Assembly (NCBI GenBank): GCA_051453625.1
Contig: JBOZIK010000001.1
Span: 280,679,980-280,743,979, forward strand
Length of the DNA stretch: 64,000 nucleotides
Reading direction: 5' to 3'
Source: Welwitschia mirabilis
Lineage: Eukaryota > Gnetophyta > Gnetopsida > Welwitschiales
Positions 49,517 through 61,948 of this stretch are shown here, piece after piece (within the stretch, counting starts at the first letter, position 1; each line of letters begins with the position of its first letter). The notes below the pieces were generated by a model. It did not search any database. It was not told where the DNA came from and saw only the letters and a program-made list of their open reading frames with translations. Made by a program: the position numbers and the translations under genes.

Positions 49517-50032
49517 GAAGAAACCACCGATGAAATTCAAGAGGACATTGAGTTTAGACATTACTTAGAGAATGAATGATTATGTGAATGTAGACTATAC
49601 TTTGAAGTAGGATTATAAACTTTAGATGATGATGACCAATCCATAGTAAGTGAGAAAAGATTTGAGAGAGAATATAAATTTGAATGCTACACAACAGAGG
49701 ATGAATTAATAAATGACATGGATAACAGTGGAATTGAACCTATCCTTGAATCTCAACCAATGTCACCTATGCAACCTTATGAAAAAGAATTCCTTAGCAA
49801 ACTTAGTGAGGAAGTAAAAATTAACCAATAGCCATTTCAAGATCCATCCTCTGAAAAATCTTTTCCTCAATAACCCATTGAACCAATAATGAAATTCTCA
49901 TTCTCACCTTTTAATAAAAACTTAAACCTTGATGATAAAGATAAACCCACACCTTTGGAACCATCTTCTGATACCTTCCTTGATGATGATTCACCTTTAA
50001 TGGTTTCTAATTCACCTTTTTCTTTATCCTAA
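49517..50032 (+). pseudogene. Element G acidic gag-like gene fragment, function unknown
   Basis: One reading frame of about 172 codons with four or five stops. Translated through, it is acidic and rich in Glu, Asp, Ser and Pro (EETTDEIQEDIEF, LDDDDQSIVSEK, YEKEFLSKLSEE, DKDKPTPLEPSSDT) and ends with a stop at 50030. I do not recognise a domain: there is no zinc knuckle, protease or polymerase motif. Its place between primer-binding site and 3' LTR suggests a gag or an accessory protein of a non-autonomous element. The lack of any pol means it would need enzymes from another Ty3 element. Confidence 0.5.
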
Positions 50033-51792
50033 AATGACATCTTGTGTAAGTTATTAAGTAAACAAGAACAAGCCAAGTGTTGGAAATTTTTTGATTTTAA
50101 ATACATTAATTTACTACTAGTGTTAATGTTCTTTCAAACTTTTTGAATTCATATATAAATGTTTATAGGAACTTGATATCCTTGTTGAATGCTTTGTGTA
50201 ATTTTTATTCATCATTCAAATACTACATTCATTATTTTTAACCTTCACATATGCAATACCTTGGGAAAAGCCTTGAAAATGCTTCTGTTTTATTACATGG
50301 ATTTAGATTAGATTTTTTTAGTGTGAATTTTCCTCTTACAATAAAATTTTATTTAAGAAATTTAAAAATTCTTAAGAAATTTAAAAATTCTTAAAAATTT
50401 TGTTCTACTCCCTTTATCATTTAACCTTGTAAGCATTTCCACTTGCATAATCATAGACCTAAACATTTTTAAATAGGAAATCCCAAATAACATCCACAGA
50501 GTAAGTCATCACCACCTCAAATCCCATTTTCCATCCCTTTCATTTTCATTATCCTATCTAATAAAGTCCATCAACCATCCTCCCCTTCCATCTATTCATG
50601 AGTTCCTAAGATTAGATGGTCTTAGTTGATGGTCCCTATGTGAATAAACCTTTAATAAGCGATCATATTATTATTTATACTAGGTAGAATTTAAGCTTAC
50701 CTATATCTTTTTAAGAAGAAGTTTGCTTATTTTTTAGTTAACTTGTTAGGTTTTAGTTTCGCTTAAGATCTTCTAATGGAAAAATATGGTCGAATTAAGG
50801 TGGAATATACTTTCATATGAAGTTAATTATTTTACAAGCATTTTATGAGGACAAGAATTTTCTTGATTAGGAGAAGGATGATTAAAAAAGTAAATAAATG
50901 CATTTCCTCTCCAAAATCACATTATTTTATGATTAATTAAAATTAGATTTAGGTAACTACATTAGGGCTATGAACACTCACAGGAAATGCATCTCTAGTG
51001 ATTTAATTTATAACATGTTCAACTACATTAGGGCTGTAAAAATTCACTAGAAATGCAATATAAACTCCTTCATTCATCAACATGCTTAACTCTGTTGAAA
51101 CGAGATGTCATAACACTGAATGCCTAATTAGATCAAAATGCTTAAAGCAGGAAATAAGGCATGATTATAGAAAAGGAAGCATTAGAATGCAAAATGTGAA
51201 ATTACAAGATGCTTTTTGTGTTTACTTTATTTAGCTTGTATACTTAAGAATTTTCTTAACTAATTTTTGATTACTTATAGGTTTACTTAAAGGATATCCT
51301 ATTTGTTTAATAATATGAAACATTAAATTTAGAATAAAATGCATGAATTTTTTAATAAATGTGGTCATCAACTTAAGTATTCTATCCTTTGAGGTTGTAA
51401 ATGATGGATTTTTCATTAGGTTTCATCTTTTATATATCCTTTAAAAATTGCATTTTAGTTTAAGCCTTGCATGTGTGGTTTTCCCTAAATACATTCATCA
51501 TCATCTTTTTCTCGATATGTAATTAAATTCTTCTCCAAAACCTTGTATAGATTTTCTATCTTTTATAACTTTGAGAACAAAGTTTAGTTTTGTTTAGGAC
51601 ATACATCATCTCAATTTTCACTAAATTCTTTGCTTCAATGCCTTAGTCACATAAATTCATTATAAAAGTTTTTAAATTATATCATTCACACACTTGAGTA
51701 CTTTTGCATTAACAATTTTTCTACGTTTAACCATTTCGTTATTGAGGTTTTGCTAAGGCACTAGCAAAGGACTGATTGGGGTTGCGTTAACC
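50033..51792 (+). other. Interior of element G, no gene seen
   Basis: About 1.75 kb AT-rich DNA. A minus-strand frame at 51416-51231 has no recognisable content. The segment just before the right LTR (aaaggactgattggggt, near 51765-51781) could be the worn polypurine tract. Confidence 0.5.
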
Positions 51793-53224
51793 TATAAAAA
51801 TTGACATTTATATCAAGTGTTACAAGCTAGTTTATTGTAAATCAAGGTATTAATTTAATTATTTTAAGCATAAAATATGTTTTTTATTATTTTTAAAATA
51901 AAATTTAATATTATATTTTTCTCCATAATAATTGCAGGTTTTTAGCCATATTTTGAAGCACATGGTAGAATATGGACAAATTTTGAATAAAAATAACTGT
52001 GGCAATGGAGAAATAAGATGGTGACATGTAGCAGTAGCATTGAAAGACATGTGGCATAGGAATGTGGAGATGACATTAGAGACATGTGGTGATAGCATTA
52101 ATTAGTAGAGGGATCTGGCTTTAAAAGCCACATTTTGGACTCATCATAATGAATATTCCACTAAATGTTACATGCTGATCTCCATCAAGTGCTACAAGAT
52201 AACCTCTACCAAATGTTAAATGTTGAATATTATACCTAATGCTAAAGGATAAAATCTTATATATCTAACGTAATAAGACAATCTTAAGAAAATTCTTATC
52301 TACCTAATGCTAAATGACAAAGATTCTACCTAATACTATAAGCCAAAAGGTTGTAATCATACCTATTCTACCTAACATTACAAGGAAAGAGCTTATAACC
52401 ATCTCTTACCCTAATCTCTCCTTGTAAAAGGGCCTTAAACCCTTCATTGTGTTCATCTTTTGGTTGGCTTATCATGGGGAAGACTTGGAGGCTTGGAAGT
52501 CCTTATGCTCTAACATATTTCTTAGGGTTGGAATTATCCATGGCTAGTTGAGAAGTTCTTCTTCTTCTCCTCCTTTACTGATGCAATGTATTTCTTTTAA
52601 TATTAATAAAGAATTGATTTAAATCCTTTAATTGTTAATGCACAATTTTATTTGGTATTAGCAATATTAAGGTAGAACTAGTTCTTAAAGTAGGTTTTAT
52701 TTTTTTATTATTAATGCATAGTAAAATGCTATTAGAAATATTTAGATAAATCTTACTTAATTATCAAGTTTTTTTAAACATGTGGGTTGTCTAAAGTTAC
52801 TTTTCTGATTCATACCACCAATGTTTAATGAAGCTCATACACTTTAGTTCATACTTTCAGTGCTTATAAAGGGTTGTGAAGTATTGAGAGGACTTGATAA
52901 CTCACCAACTTTCATGTGGTGGATGAGACTATGCCTTCACATCGAGCCTTGGTAACTTGATGATTTAGTGTATATTTTAGATATAAGAATCTTTGTAGCA
53001 AAGGAGGGGAATTGGATAACTTGTTGGATTCTTGGAGCATCTTTGTTCTCCTGGATTGCTAATTGAAGATCACTTTCTTTCTCTCAAACCCTAAGATTCT
53101 ACTTTCTTTAAGTTTTATTGCAAGTAAAATAATTTTACACCTTTGATTAATTTACCTCCTATGTCCCTGTGGAAGAATGATAGCTAGGTGAAAACTTAGC
53201 TTTAAATGCAAACATTGTATTATA
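51793..53224 (+). repeat. Element G, right LTR
   Basis: About 1.43 kb, direct repeat of 46740-48214. Starts TATAAAAATT (TG changed to TA) and ends TTGTATTATA (CA changed to TA). Both terminal changes are C-to-T or G-to-A transitions. Confidence 0.88.
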
Positions 53225-54600
53225 ATTAACATGTATCCATGGCCTTTCTAGAAGCTAATTTATTGATTTCATATCTTACCTCATCTAAAGTAATTTATAT
53301 CACATTTGAATTTGTATGTTTATCTTTTTAATCCACCTCATGCTAAAAAATATTTTTATAAAATGCTTGAACTTCTACAAAAGAAATATTATTATCTAAT
53401 GAGTCTCTATTATGAAATAACTTTCAAACATTGTGTGGATCTTATTTTATGATCTTTAATAAATAACCTTAATGTTCTTTTACAAATAGCCTTTTCCTAT
53501 TACGGATAAGCCTTTTTAAGTTTTTAATCATATCCTCATTTTTATTAGATTATTTAATAGCTAACCTTACTTGTAAGCATTCTACATTAAACTAAGGTTT
53601 TTTATATATAGGTCTATTTTTATTAGTCACTTTTTATGTTGCATCTACAATGAACTTTTCTAATGTTGTTCCTAATTTCTTAGTATCCCACTGCTTTTGT
53701 AACTCTTATTGGAAAGCTTCTTTATGTTCAATAGTAAGTCATCTAAATCTATTCTTTTACTGCATCTTATAATGAATCCTTCCTTCAATCTTGAATTTCA
53801 AATGATGATATAGTGATTTTAGCAATTAATTTATAACTCTAAAATCATTGATAGCTAAAATATTTTGGGGTATACTGAGCAACAAATCAACAGAAGAACA
53901 TATTTATGGCCTATAAAATGTAAAAGCGATTATATTAAGAAACATTTCCATCCTATTTACAATTACAAAGTCTAATCCTTATCCCTGTCCTATAAATTTA
54001 TTATTCATTAAATTTATTTTAACATATATTGGTAATTTTTCTAATCCATTAGTATTTTTCTTATAATCTTGCATATTCAACCATCCTTGGTTACCTTGCC
54101 ATTATATCATATCAACTTGCCTTAATTCAATCATTACATTGAAATCATCACACAAAATTACATTTTATTTTATTTAAATTTCTATTATGTTCTTTCTTAA
54201 ATAATGAAAGGGATATTATTTTGACATTCCAAATCTATTATCGTACATTGCTTCTCTTGGAAGAAAATGGCAAAATGCAAGGAACATAGAAAACTTAAGT
54301 TGCATAATCCTTAACTAATGGAACTACTTATGCTCATCATATTTTGCCACATTAACTAATTTATTTAATCCTTTTAAATAATACAAGATAAGCCTATTTT
54401 TAACTCTTTTTATTGATATTCTAGAAATAGTAAGTATCTCAAAGTTTTTAACTTCCTCCTCTTCCCAAGTTTCTGCAAATCTAAAAATATTAAAGATTCT
54501 AACATATCTAATAATATACAAAGTTGTAACTTTTTCTACAAATCTTACTTTAATATTTGAGAATCCACAATGCAAGGATTCAATTTGATAGTACTAGGTC
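53225..54600 (-). pseudogene. LINE F endonuclease and start of reverse transcriptase
   Basis: The minus-strand open frame 54575-54324 contains FRFAETWEEEEVKNFEIL, resembling the ETW block of LINE endonucleases. Downstream is DDFNVMIELRQVDMI near 54150 (GDFN motif changed to DDFN) and LDFVIVNRMEMF near 53975, with the D-V-I-V positions seen in that family. Then come charged linker and ITLDEVRYEINKLASRKAMD near 53290-53235, the beginning of the RT fingers. It is cut by element G and continues at 46739. The N-terminal ORF was not found. Confidence 0.75.
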
Positions 54601-56180
54601 ATTTTCTTTATAACTTCTATATATCTATTATTTAAGAATGCAACGTTTCCTTGTTCTTGATCCTTCTTAATCTTTTTTCATTTTTCAACTTTTTGTGTAA
54701 GTTAATTTCTAGTTAAGTATTAATTCAATAGAAGTCTCTTTCCTTTTAAGTCACTCTTATGCCTTCATACATAATCTTTGTAACATTATCTATGAATTTG
54801 ATTATAATATGTCAATATATCCATCCTTTATAACCAATTCTATAGATAGTTGTATATAGTTACTTTGGTATGTTCATCTTCTCTCTAAAAAATTTTGAAG
54901 AAATTTTCTTCTTAATGTTCTATGAGACTAATAATACAAAGATTTAGAGCTTTTTCTTTTTTCTGAATTTTCTTTTGTAAAGGTTGCTGAAATTACAGAA
55001 CTAACTACCATAGGATATGGATCCCTTACAACATTCAATTTTGCTTTCATTTATGAAAGCTTCTTATGCATCTTCCATGATTCTATAATTATAGCTTTCA
55101 TTAGGATTTCATATTCCATGATAATTGTCCCTCAGGGCTTCACAACTTTCAATTCTATTTCTAAGGAAGAAAGCTTCTCCTACATTGTTCATAATTCCAT
55201 GCTTGTAGACATCATTAGGATTTCATGCTTTATAATTGTTATCTTTACTTGTCCCATTAGAAAATCAAAATTATCTTACATTTTTTATGATATGTTACCC
55301 TCCTTTGTAATTATTTTCCAAACATCCTAATTTCTTACTTCATGTGTTCAAAACCTCTTTCATTGCTTCATGTTAGGTTTCCAGCATGTTTTGGAATTCT
55401 TATTTGATTTTAAAATATCTTGAGCTATGTTAGAATCATAATAATCTTGATGAGTCTAGATATTAAGATTTAAGGCTCCCTATGATTCCTCCTTTATAAC
55501 TTATCATTCACCTTTACAGCTTTGCCTTTATCTTTGTAACTTCACCTTTGCCTTGATAGAAATGAAGGAATAAACATTCAATATTTATAAATAAGGAAAT
55601 AAACATTCAGTATTTAATAGCACAATAAAAAAGATACAAACAATGTTATAAGCTAAAAATATATTTAAGATCAAAGTTTAATCAAAATCGATGTGAAAAT
55701 AAGCGATCACCAAGATTTCAAAAAGTGAATCTTAAAACTAAAACTTCTTTAATCACAATGATCTTTTGAAACACCAAAATAATTTAAAATTCATTCATTT
55801 GACTAGCCACATAATTATTATTTATAGAAGTTATTCACATTAAATTAGTTGCTATTAATAGAAATTCGCTAATTGAAAATAAGCCAGTAAAATTTCATTC
55901 ATTGAAAATAAGTTGGTTATTGTTCCCCTATATTACCTCTTTAAGTCCATCACTAACATGAAAGAATTATTTTCTGAAAGAAAAAGGTTTTCCCAAATTT
56001 ACATTCAAACTTGTTATGTTCATATCAATAAAAACTTTATGGATTTATATGTTTCTCACATGCTAGATTAACACTCTATAGATGAAAACAAGATTATGTT
56101 CTTCTTTATTTTCAAAATTTTATCTTTTTTTTATTTTTAAGTTTCATTTTTATATGTTACTTTTTCAATTTTTGAGATCA
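54601..56180. other. AT-rich DNA with a tandem duplication, no gene seen
   Basis: No firm coding trace. The stretch 55010-55260 is described separately. This segment may be the 5' part of LINE F or the 3' flank of element C. Confidence 0.45.
55015..55245. repeat. Tandem duplication, period about 114 bp
   Basis: Two units share 'ttcaatt.tg/ctttc', 'gaaagcttct', 'cattaggatttcat' and 'ataattgt' in the same order, offset by about 114 bases (cattaggattt at 55099 and 55213). Confidence 0.7.
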
Positions 56181-56431
56181 TCATATATATGTATATATAC
56201 TTATATTAAGGAGAGATGGTCCAAATTATGAATTATTAGGTCAGATGTATAAAAATATTTAAGTCTTTAGCCATTAACTTTAAATGAACAGCTTTTCTCA
56301 ATGCTCAAAATCTTAACAACACCATGAGGAAATATTTCTAACACTTCGGATAAATCAATTCATCTAGATTGAAAATTTTATGAAATTTATATAATTTAGA
56401 AGCACAAATCAAGACTAATTCATTAGGCTCA
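56181..56431 (-). pseudogene. pol: Athila-like element C, C-terminal integrase fragment (left of LINE-3)
   Basis: Aligns in nucleotides with 14985-15220 of element B, including 'aaaatatttaagtcttt' and 'ctaattcattaggctca' against 'ctaatttattaggttta'. It is the end of integrase read on the minus strand. Homology stops where LINE-3 begins and resumes at 62691. Confidence 0.7.
56420..56431 (+). repeat. LINE-3 target-site duplication, left copy
   Basis: tcattaggctca here and tcattaggttca at 62496-62507, 11 of 12 identical. The one difference is a C/T transition. Confidence 0.75.
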
Positions 56432-56657
56432 GATAATCTAATGGAATTTCTAGAGAAGAGGTGGAGCTAGAGTGAAGGAAGAAGCGAGGGTTCAGAAAGT
56501 ACCTATTTGATGAGGGAAGATTTAATTTCAAATAACTGTGATGTGTAGGGAATGATATCGACTACCAAAAAGGTCGGTAATGGGTGGTTGCAGTTTATTT
56601 CACTCTTCAGCATTAATTTGACACAGGGTTTAAAGAGGGGCATTTTGCCCTCGATAA

Positions 56658-57560
56658 GGAGAAGAATCAGTTCTCTAGGAAGGAAAAAAATCCGAATCTT
56701 AGACATAGATGAAGACACATACATGGAAATAGAAAAGAAACTTTAATATAGTTTAATTGTCAAGTTTGTTTCATCTGGCCTAAGACCTAGACTCGATTTC
56801 ATTAGAGACTGGGTAACCACAAAATGGATAGGGGTTAGTAAAGTTAAGGTAATAACCATGCTAGAAGGATTAGCTCTCTTCCAATTTGATAATGAATAGG
56901 AATGAGATCAGGTAGTCATAAGAGGACCATGGTTTTTTGGAGTTAGGGGGTTAGCCCTAGCCAAATGGACATCGGGGACACAATCGAACCCAAATCTATT
57001 TTTAAAACTGCTAATATGGATTTTCATTTACAAGTTTCCTCTTGAGTTTTAGGATGAATAAATACTAAAGAAAATCACTTTTCAATTCGGATAACTAATA
57101 AAACTAAATAGAATTACCATGAAATAAACGAGGTTAGTCCTAGCAAGATTTTGTGTATGAATAAGTATAGAAGAAATAAAGGAGATTCAATTCATGAAGT
57201 TCATATCTAAATGGGGTATGTACAACCTTGAAGTCACTTATGAGAACCTTCCGATTACATGTGAGAAGTCTGGACACATCTCAAGAAGATGCATGATAGT
57301 AGAAAAGAGGTGTTCCCATTATGGGAGGAAAGGCCATGAAAAGGATGAATGTAGAAAAATACTTATTGACAATAAAGAAAAATAGAAGGAAACGTGCTCT
57401 TTTTGTGGAAAGATAGGATATAATTAAAATAATTGCTAGCATAAACAAAAAATAGATAAAACTATAAAAAACGTTGCGATCTATCTCAAGGAAAAGAAGG
57501 AAAAGGATAGAGAATATAATCCCTTTCAATATCTAATAGAGGAAGAGCCTAAAGACACTT
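56658..57560 (+). pseudogene. LINE-3 ORF1 (DUF4283-like with zinc knuckles) remnant
   Basis: RNA-binding ORF1 protein. The start is lost; KNQFSRKEKN near 56665 aligns with LINE-1 NTQFFKEGKS, then a frameshift leads to ILDIDEDTYMEIEKKL (56697-56744). The core reads WVTTKWIGVSKVKV, GPWFFGVRGLALAKWTSG and IWIFIYKFPLEF, the DUF4283-type order. YENLPITC begins three zinc knuckles (57239-57440): CEKSGHISRRC, CSHYGRKGHEKDEC and CSFCGKIGYN..NC. In the second a Cys has become Tyr and in the third the His has become Tyr, both single transitions. Stops elsewhere make it inactive. Confidence 0.8.
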
Positions 57561-57739
57561 AATAATCCCAAAATCCAATAAATATATGTGAGTTAAATGG
57601 TGTTGAAATTAAAATGAAGGAAATACCTTACAATACAATTCTTTAGAAGAGGAAAACTATAGAACATGTGTCCAATAGCTTCTAAGCAATCATTGAAAAC
57701 ACATTGAAAAAAGGCCAAGAGGCATCCAGAAAGGGGAGA

Positions 57740-58450
57740 AAACAAACTTAATGGATTGCTTCACTTGGAATTACAAGGTATTAGGATCCTTCTATAAGAA
57801 AAAAAAACCTAAGATATTTGATTAGTAAATTTAACATCATCTTAGCCTATTTACAAGAAACAAAAATATAATATTGCATGAAATTAGATAATTTTCGGTA
57901 GCAGTGCAACATTTTCACCTTTGCAGCACAAGGAAACTCAGGAGGTCTTATGACCCTTATGAATAAAAAGGAAAAACTATTTAACAGTAATAAAAATCAC
58001 TTAACTATATTTTTGAATGAAGAAGGATGAATCATTACAAATATTTACAGCCCTTAGAACAATCTAGATAAAGCCTCCATGTTGGAGGACTTTCAGAGGA
58101 TAGGGGCAAATAAGGTCAAGTGGCTAATAGTATGGGATTTTAACCAATGTTTCTATCATTGGAAGAAAATAGGAGGCAAAAACTAGAACAATAGGGGGTG
58201 GTAATTCTTGGAGCTTTCATGGTGCAAATGCTCTATCGGATGTACCGCTTATAAGATGCAAGTACACCTGGTTCAATAGGAGGATGGGAAGTAATCAAGT
58301 GATGTCTAAGACAGACTAAATCCTCACTGGAAAGAACATAGTAAAGCTTCTAATTAAATCTTGTGGTTTTCAGATCATTGGCTAATTAAATATAGAATAG
58401 AGAAGATAATGCCCCCCAGAGTCTCTTTTCAGATGGAACATTATTAAATC
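57740..58450 (+). pseudogene. LINE-3 ORF2: endonuclease domain remnant
   Basis: Equivalent to 9765-10440. The start WNYKVLGSFYKKKK (near 57769) aligns with LINE-1 WNYMGLSSSYKKKT. Later motifs are shifted among frames: KSLNYIF, NIYSP, LMIVWDFNQCFYHW (near 58115-58160, GDFN changed to WDFN) and SLANxI near the end. It is more damaged than the RT. Confidence 0.75.
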
Positions 58451-58539
58451 ATGGGGGTCAAAACTTGAACCTTAGTCAAGAAGATATGGAATCAATTTGA
58501 TAGTACTTATCCTCTCACCTTTCTCTACAGAGGCTTAAA

Positions 58540-60260
58540 GAACCTTAAAGCTCACATTAAGGATTGGAGGAGGAAGGATAAGAAGAGATTCAATTAAAAA
58601 AGATGCTGCAAGAAGAGTTACAGCAAATTCAAGCTGAGCAAGAAGATGGAGAAGATCAGGACTACCTCTATAATAGGAAATATAGATGTCTAATGGAATT
58701 CTAAGAAATAAACACAAATAAGAAAAATTATTGGAGGAAAAGGTTAAGGATTAAATGGCTCAAAGAGGGGAATAGACACACCAAATTTTTCTTCCAGTAG
58801 GCTAACTAGCATAGAGAAGATAATAAAATAAAGAGGCTTACCATTATGGAATAGGTAATTGAAAATGAAGAGAAAATAGCTAAGGAAATTCAGACCCATC
58901 TTAAGAAAACATGGAAGTGGGACGATATCACCCCTAGCCTTATTCCAAAAGATAAGAGAATTTATAATGAGGATAATTCCCACTTGATTAAATCTTTAGT
59001 CAGAGAAGAAATCTAGTCAGTAGTGAGATTAATGAAGAATAACAGAGCTCTAGGGCTAGATGGTTAGCCAATCAAACTTTTCGAGACTTGCTTTCCTATT
59101 ATAAAAGACAACCTTCATGATGTAATGCCAAATATTCTTAATAGTAAATGTATTCCTAAGGAAATTAATAGAACTAGAGTCATTCTCATCCACAAAAAAT
59201 AGGATGCCACTAAACCAGAAACTATAGACCATTAGGCATCTGCAACATGTTATATAGGATCTTTACAAAAATTATAGTAGGTCATATCATCCCCCTGCTT
59301 CCTAAGGTGATTTCGAAGAATCAAGCTAGCTTCATCCAGTCTAGGTACATTCAGAACCAAATTCTCCTAACTCACGAAATTATTCATTCTCTTAAAAAGC
59401 ATAAATTTTCTTTATTCATTATTATATTAGATATAGAAAAGGCCTACGACTCTGTTAAATGACAAGATTTAGGTTATATTCTCAAAAAAATTGGTTTAAA
59501 TATAAACATCATTAACTTATGGTTAGATATTCAAGCTTCTGTTGAATTTAGACTGGAGTTTAATAGTCATAGATCCAAATTTGTTTTTAGTATAACGAGT
59601 ATTAAGGCAAGGGGATCCTTTATCTCATACCTCTTTCTTTTTGTTATGAAGATTTTATAGGGATTTTTTAAAATTAATGAAGTCCCAAGCTTCAAAATAT
59701 AATATCAAATATTTATTAACAACCACTATGCTAATGACATGATTATCATGACTCAAGCCTTATGCTAGTAAGCTTGAGCTATCAAGAACTCTATGAGTCT
59801 TTTTGCATAAACCACGGGTCTCTAAACCAATTAGAACAAATCTAGAATTCACATAGTAAGCANNNNNNNNNNAAGCAGAAGCATCACCAGAAGGAGCAAT
59901 ATCACTAGAATCCTAAATGCCAAATTAGGAGACCTTTAGGACATCTACTTGGGAATGCCTCTATGAAACTAATACAAGACTCTAACTTGGAATTTCATTT
60001 TGGAATCAATCTAGAGGAGATGCAATGTGTGGCAAAATAAATTGCTTTCCTCCAAAGTAAAGATAATCTTAGTGAATACTTACATGATTTCATCTTTTAA
60101 ATACATTACCTCCATTATAATCATCCCAAAGTGCATAATTAAAAAAATCAACAAAATTTTAAAGGACTTCATTTGGTTAAGAGGTAAAGACAAAAGATGT
60201 ATTCATCTTTGTAAATGAGAGCTCATTGTTCATCCTAAGGAGTCAAGAGATTAGGAAGTC
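58540..60260 (+). pseudogene. LINE-3 ORF2: reverse transcriptase and zinc-finger-like region remnant
   Basis: Fingers: KNNRALGLDG near 59035-59063. Then NYRPLGICNMLYRIFTKII (the open frame starts 59247) with IPLLPKVISKNQASFIQSRY and LDIEKAYDSVK (59430-59462), which keeps the first palm Asp. The GDPLSP motif is destroyed but YLFLFVMKIL remains. The box is YANDMIIM at 59727-59750, where YADD is expected. A gap of 10 N lies at 59863-59872. The segment 60027-60218 reads WQNKLLSSKVKIILVNTYMI and INKILKDFIWLRGKDKRC, the post-RT region of plant LINEs. Confidence 0.88.
59863..59872. other. Assembly gap (10 N)
   Basis: Ten unresolved bases just after the RT palm of LINE-3. Confidence 0.99.
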
Positions 60261-61948
60261 CAAAGCCCAAAGGATTTCCTCCTTACAAGTGCTTATAAAG
60301 TTCTCAAAATACTTTTCATAGGAGGTTAACCTTAGAGCGACCTCATTAACTATAAGTACACCACTTGGAGTTATGTAGGAGGGACGTCCTATCTCAAAAA
60401 ACACCTCTGTAATGCTAAAATAAACTTATGGATTTAAATATTTGCAGTGATGACATAGCTAAAATGATTTTCATTAAGAAATATGAAAAAAATGATACTT
60501 ATAAAAATTTTTGGAAGGGGTAAATTCTAGATAAAATTAAGCTCTTTTGTTCACTAAAGGATCATAACCAAATTCTCATCAAGGACTAACTTCTCAATCA
60601 TGACATCCAAGTTGACTTAATTATTTAATATGTTAATCTTATCAAGAATATGTTCAACATCTTTTCAATTAATGCAGATGGAGCTCAAAATTAATAAGAT
60701 TTATAACAAGTTATTACAATAACTAGAACATATCTAAGAGGTATAGAAGAGATGAGATTCACCTGACTTTGTGGTAGATTTAGCACACTCATAACGAAGT
60801 AATATTCAATAGCGTCCCCCTTTCATTACTCATAAATACAACAAGGAAGATTAAATGGTAAATTAGAATAGTAATGGGGGAAATTCCAATAATTGAATTA
60901 TCAGACCCAAGCTTGTTTGAAGGGTACCCTATGCTCTGGAATAAGGTGCAAGCTTTCAAATGGGGAGTTTTCTTGCACAAGATAAAAGGAGAACCTAAGG
61001 CTAATATTGCCTCATTCCATAGAAGATGGAGAGGGCAAAGAAACAAATTTAAAAGAATTTCCATCAAGATTATAGAAGACTCCATTTTCCACCTTTTGGA
61101 TATTCTAGTGGGAGAGGAAAGAATCCCCTCAAGAGTAGAGGGTAGTACGAAGCCTTCCACTCTTTCTTAGGTGATGTCCCAAAACTAGCTAGTGGCTATA
61201 TCAGTCACAAGGAGCTTCCACCCCCATCAGGCCTAGGGGCTAAGATGATAGAATATTATTTTATTTAGTCTAACTATTGTTCAAAATTGTTAGGGTTATG
61301 TCTCGCCTTTCTCAAGGCCTTAGACCTAGGATATCAAGTTACCCTTCCCCACTTCCTCATTCAAATGCTTCAATAGAAAAATTCAGTGAGGTATTCAAGA
61401 CTATTCATGACTATTTAAGGGCTTCTAGGAACTAAAGGGTAAGGGAGGCACTTCCTCCCCCTCCTCCTTGGCGACAGAATTTAGTGAAGAATCCCCCCAA
61501 GAAAAAATTGAAGAAAAGGACCAAAACTGATGAGGCTCCTCATCCTGAGAGGGATTTTGAGTAAGAAATCCCCCCTTCTCATAGAAGGGCAACTCCACCC
61601 CTNNNNNNNNNNNNNNNNNNNNNNNNNNNNNNNNNNNNNNNNNNNNNNNNNNNNNNNNNNNNNNNNNNNNNNNNNNNNNNNNNNNNNNNNNNNNNNNNNN
61701 NNCCCCCCTTCTCATAGAAGGGCAACTCCACCCCTAGAATTCTAAGTAGAGGAAGTAGTGTAGGAAGATACAATTCAAGAAGATCCCCTAGCTAAAGCCT
61801 AGGATCAAGATTAAAGGCCTTCTAAGCAAGACCAAGAGTCTCTCCAAAAGGTAGAAGGTAGCCCCAATCACAGTTAAGAGTTAAATTCCTATTCCCACTC
61901 GAGTTCCTCCCCTAAAGAGAGAAATTAAGAGCCCCATGAAGACTTTGA
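60261..61948 (+). pseudogene. LINE-3 ORF2: C-terminal extension and Pro-rich linker
   Basis: The open frame 60874-61170 reads MGEIPIIELSDPSLFEGYPM and RRWRGQRNKFKRISIKII. LINE-1 has a similar IPMGATPTFEPADPGLF segment, so it belongs to the family protein. After a frameshift comes ALDLGYQVTLPHFLIQML (near 61318-61371), a block shared with LINE-1. A Pro/Lys/Glu-rich linker (LPPPPPW, NPPKKKLKKRTK) follows and is broken by the 100-N gap. No known domain is recognised between the RT and the J domain. Confidence 0.6.
61569..61735. repeat. 100-N gap flanked by an identical 34-bp sequence
   Basis: The word starting 'ccccccttctcatagaaggg' and ending 'caactccacccct' lies directly before the gap (61569-61602) and directly after it (61703-61736). 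Identical contig ends at a fixed-size gap usually mean two overlapping contigs were not merged, so the linker may be continuous. A true tandem duplication is the alternative. Confidence 0.9.

Larger units (their letters stand above)
46740..53224 (+). mobile_element. LTR retrotransposon G, non-autonomous, inserted in LINE F
   Basis: Direct LTRs at 46740-48214 and 51793-53224 flank 3.6 kb. A degenerate Asp-tRNA-type primer-binding site follows the left LTR, giving plus orientation. The interior encodes one acidic gag-like fragment and no pol motif. Removing the element brings the two parts of LINE F together. The hexamer ttaaca occurs on both outer flanks (46734-46739 and 53226-53231), probably containing the target duplication. 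Confidence 0.88.

Noticed and set aside
57281-57529. Minus-strand hydrophobic open frame
   Set aside because: Antisense of the zinc-knuckle region of LINE-3 ORF1.
58535-58983. Minus-strand open frames in LINE-3
   Set aside because: Antisense of the segment between endonuclease and reverse transcriptase.
60789-61160. 123-codon minus-strand open frame
   Set aside because: Antisense shadow of the LINE-3 ORF2 extension, which aligns with LINE-1 on the plus strand.
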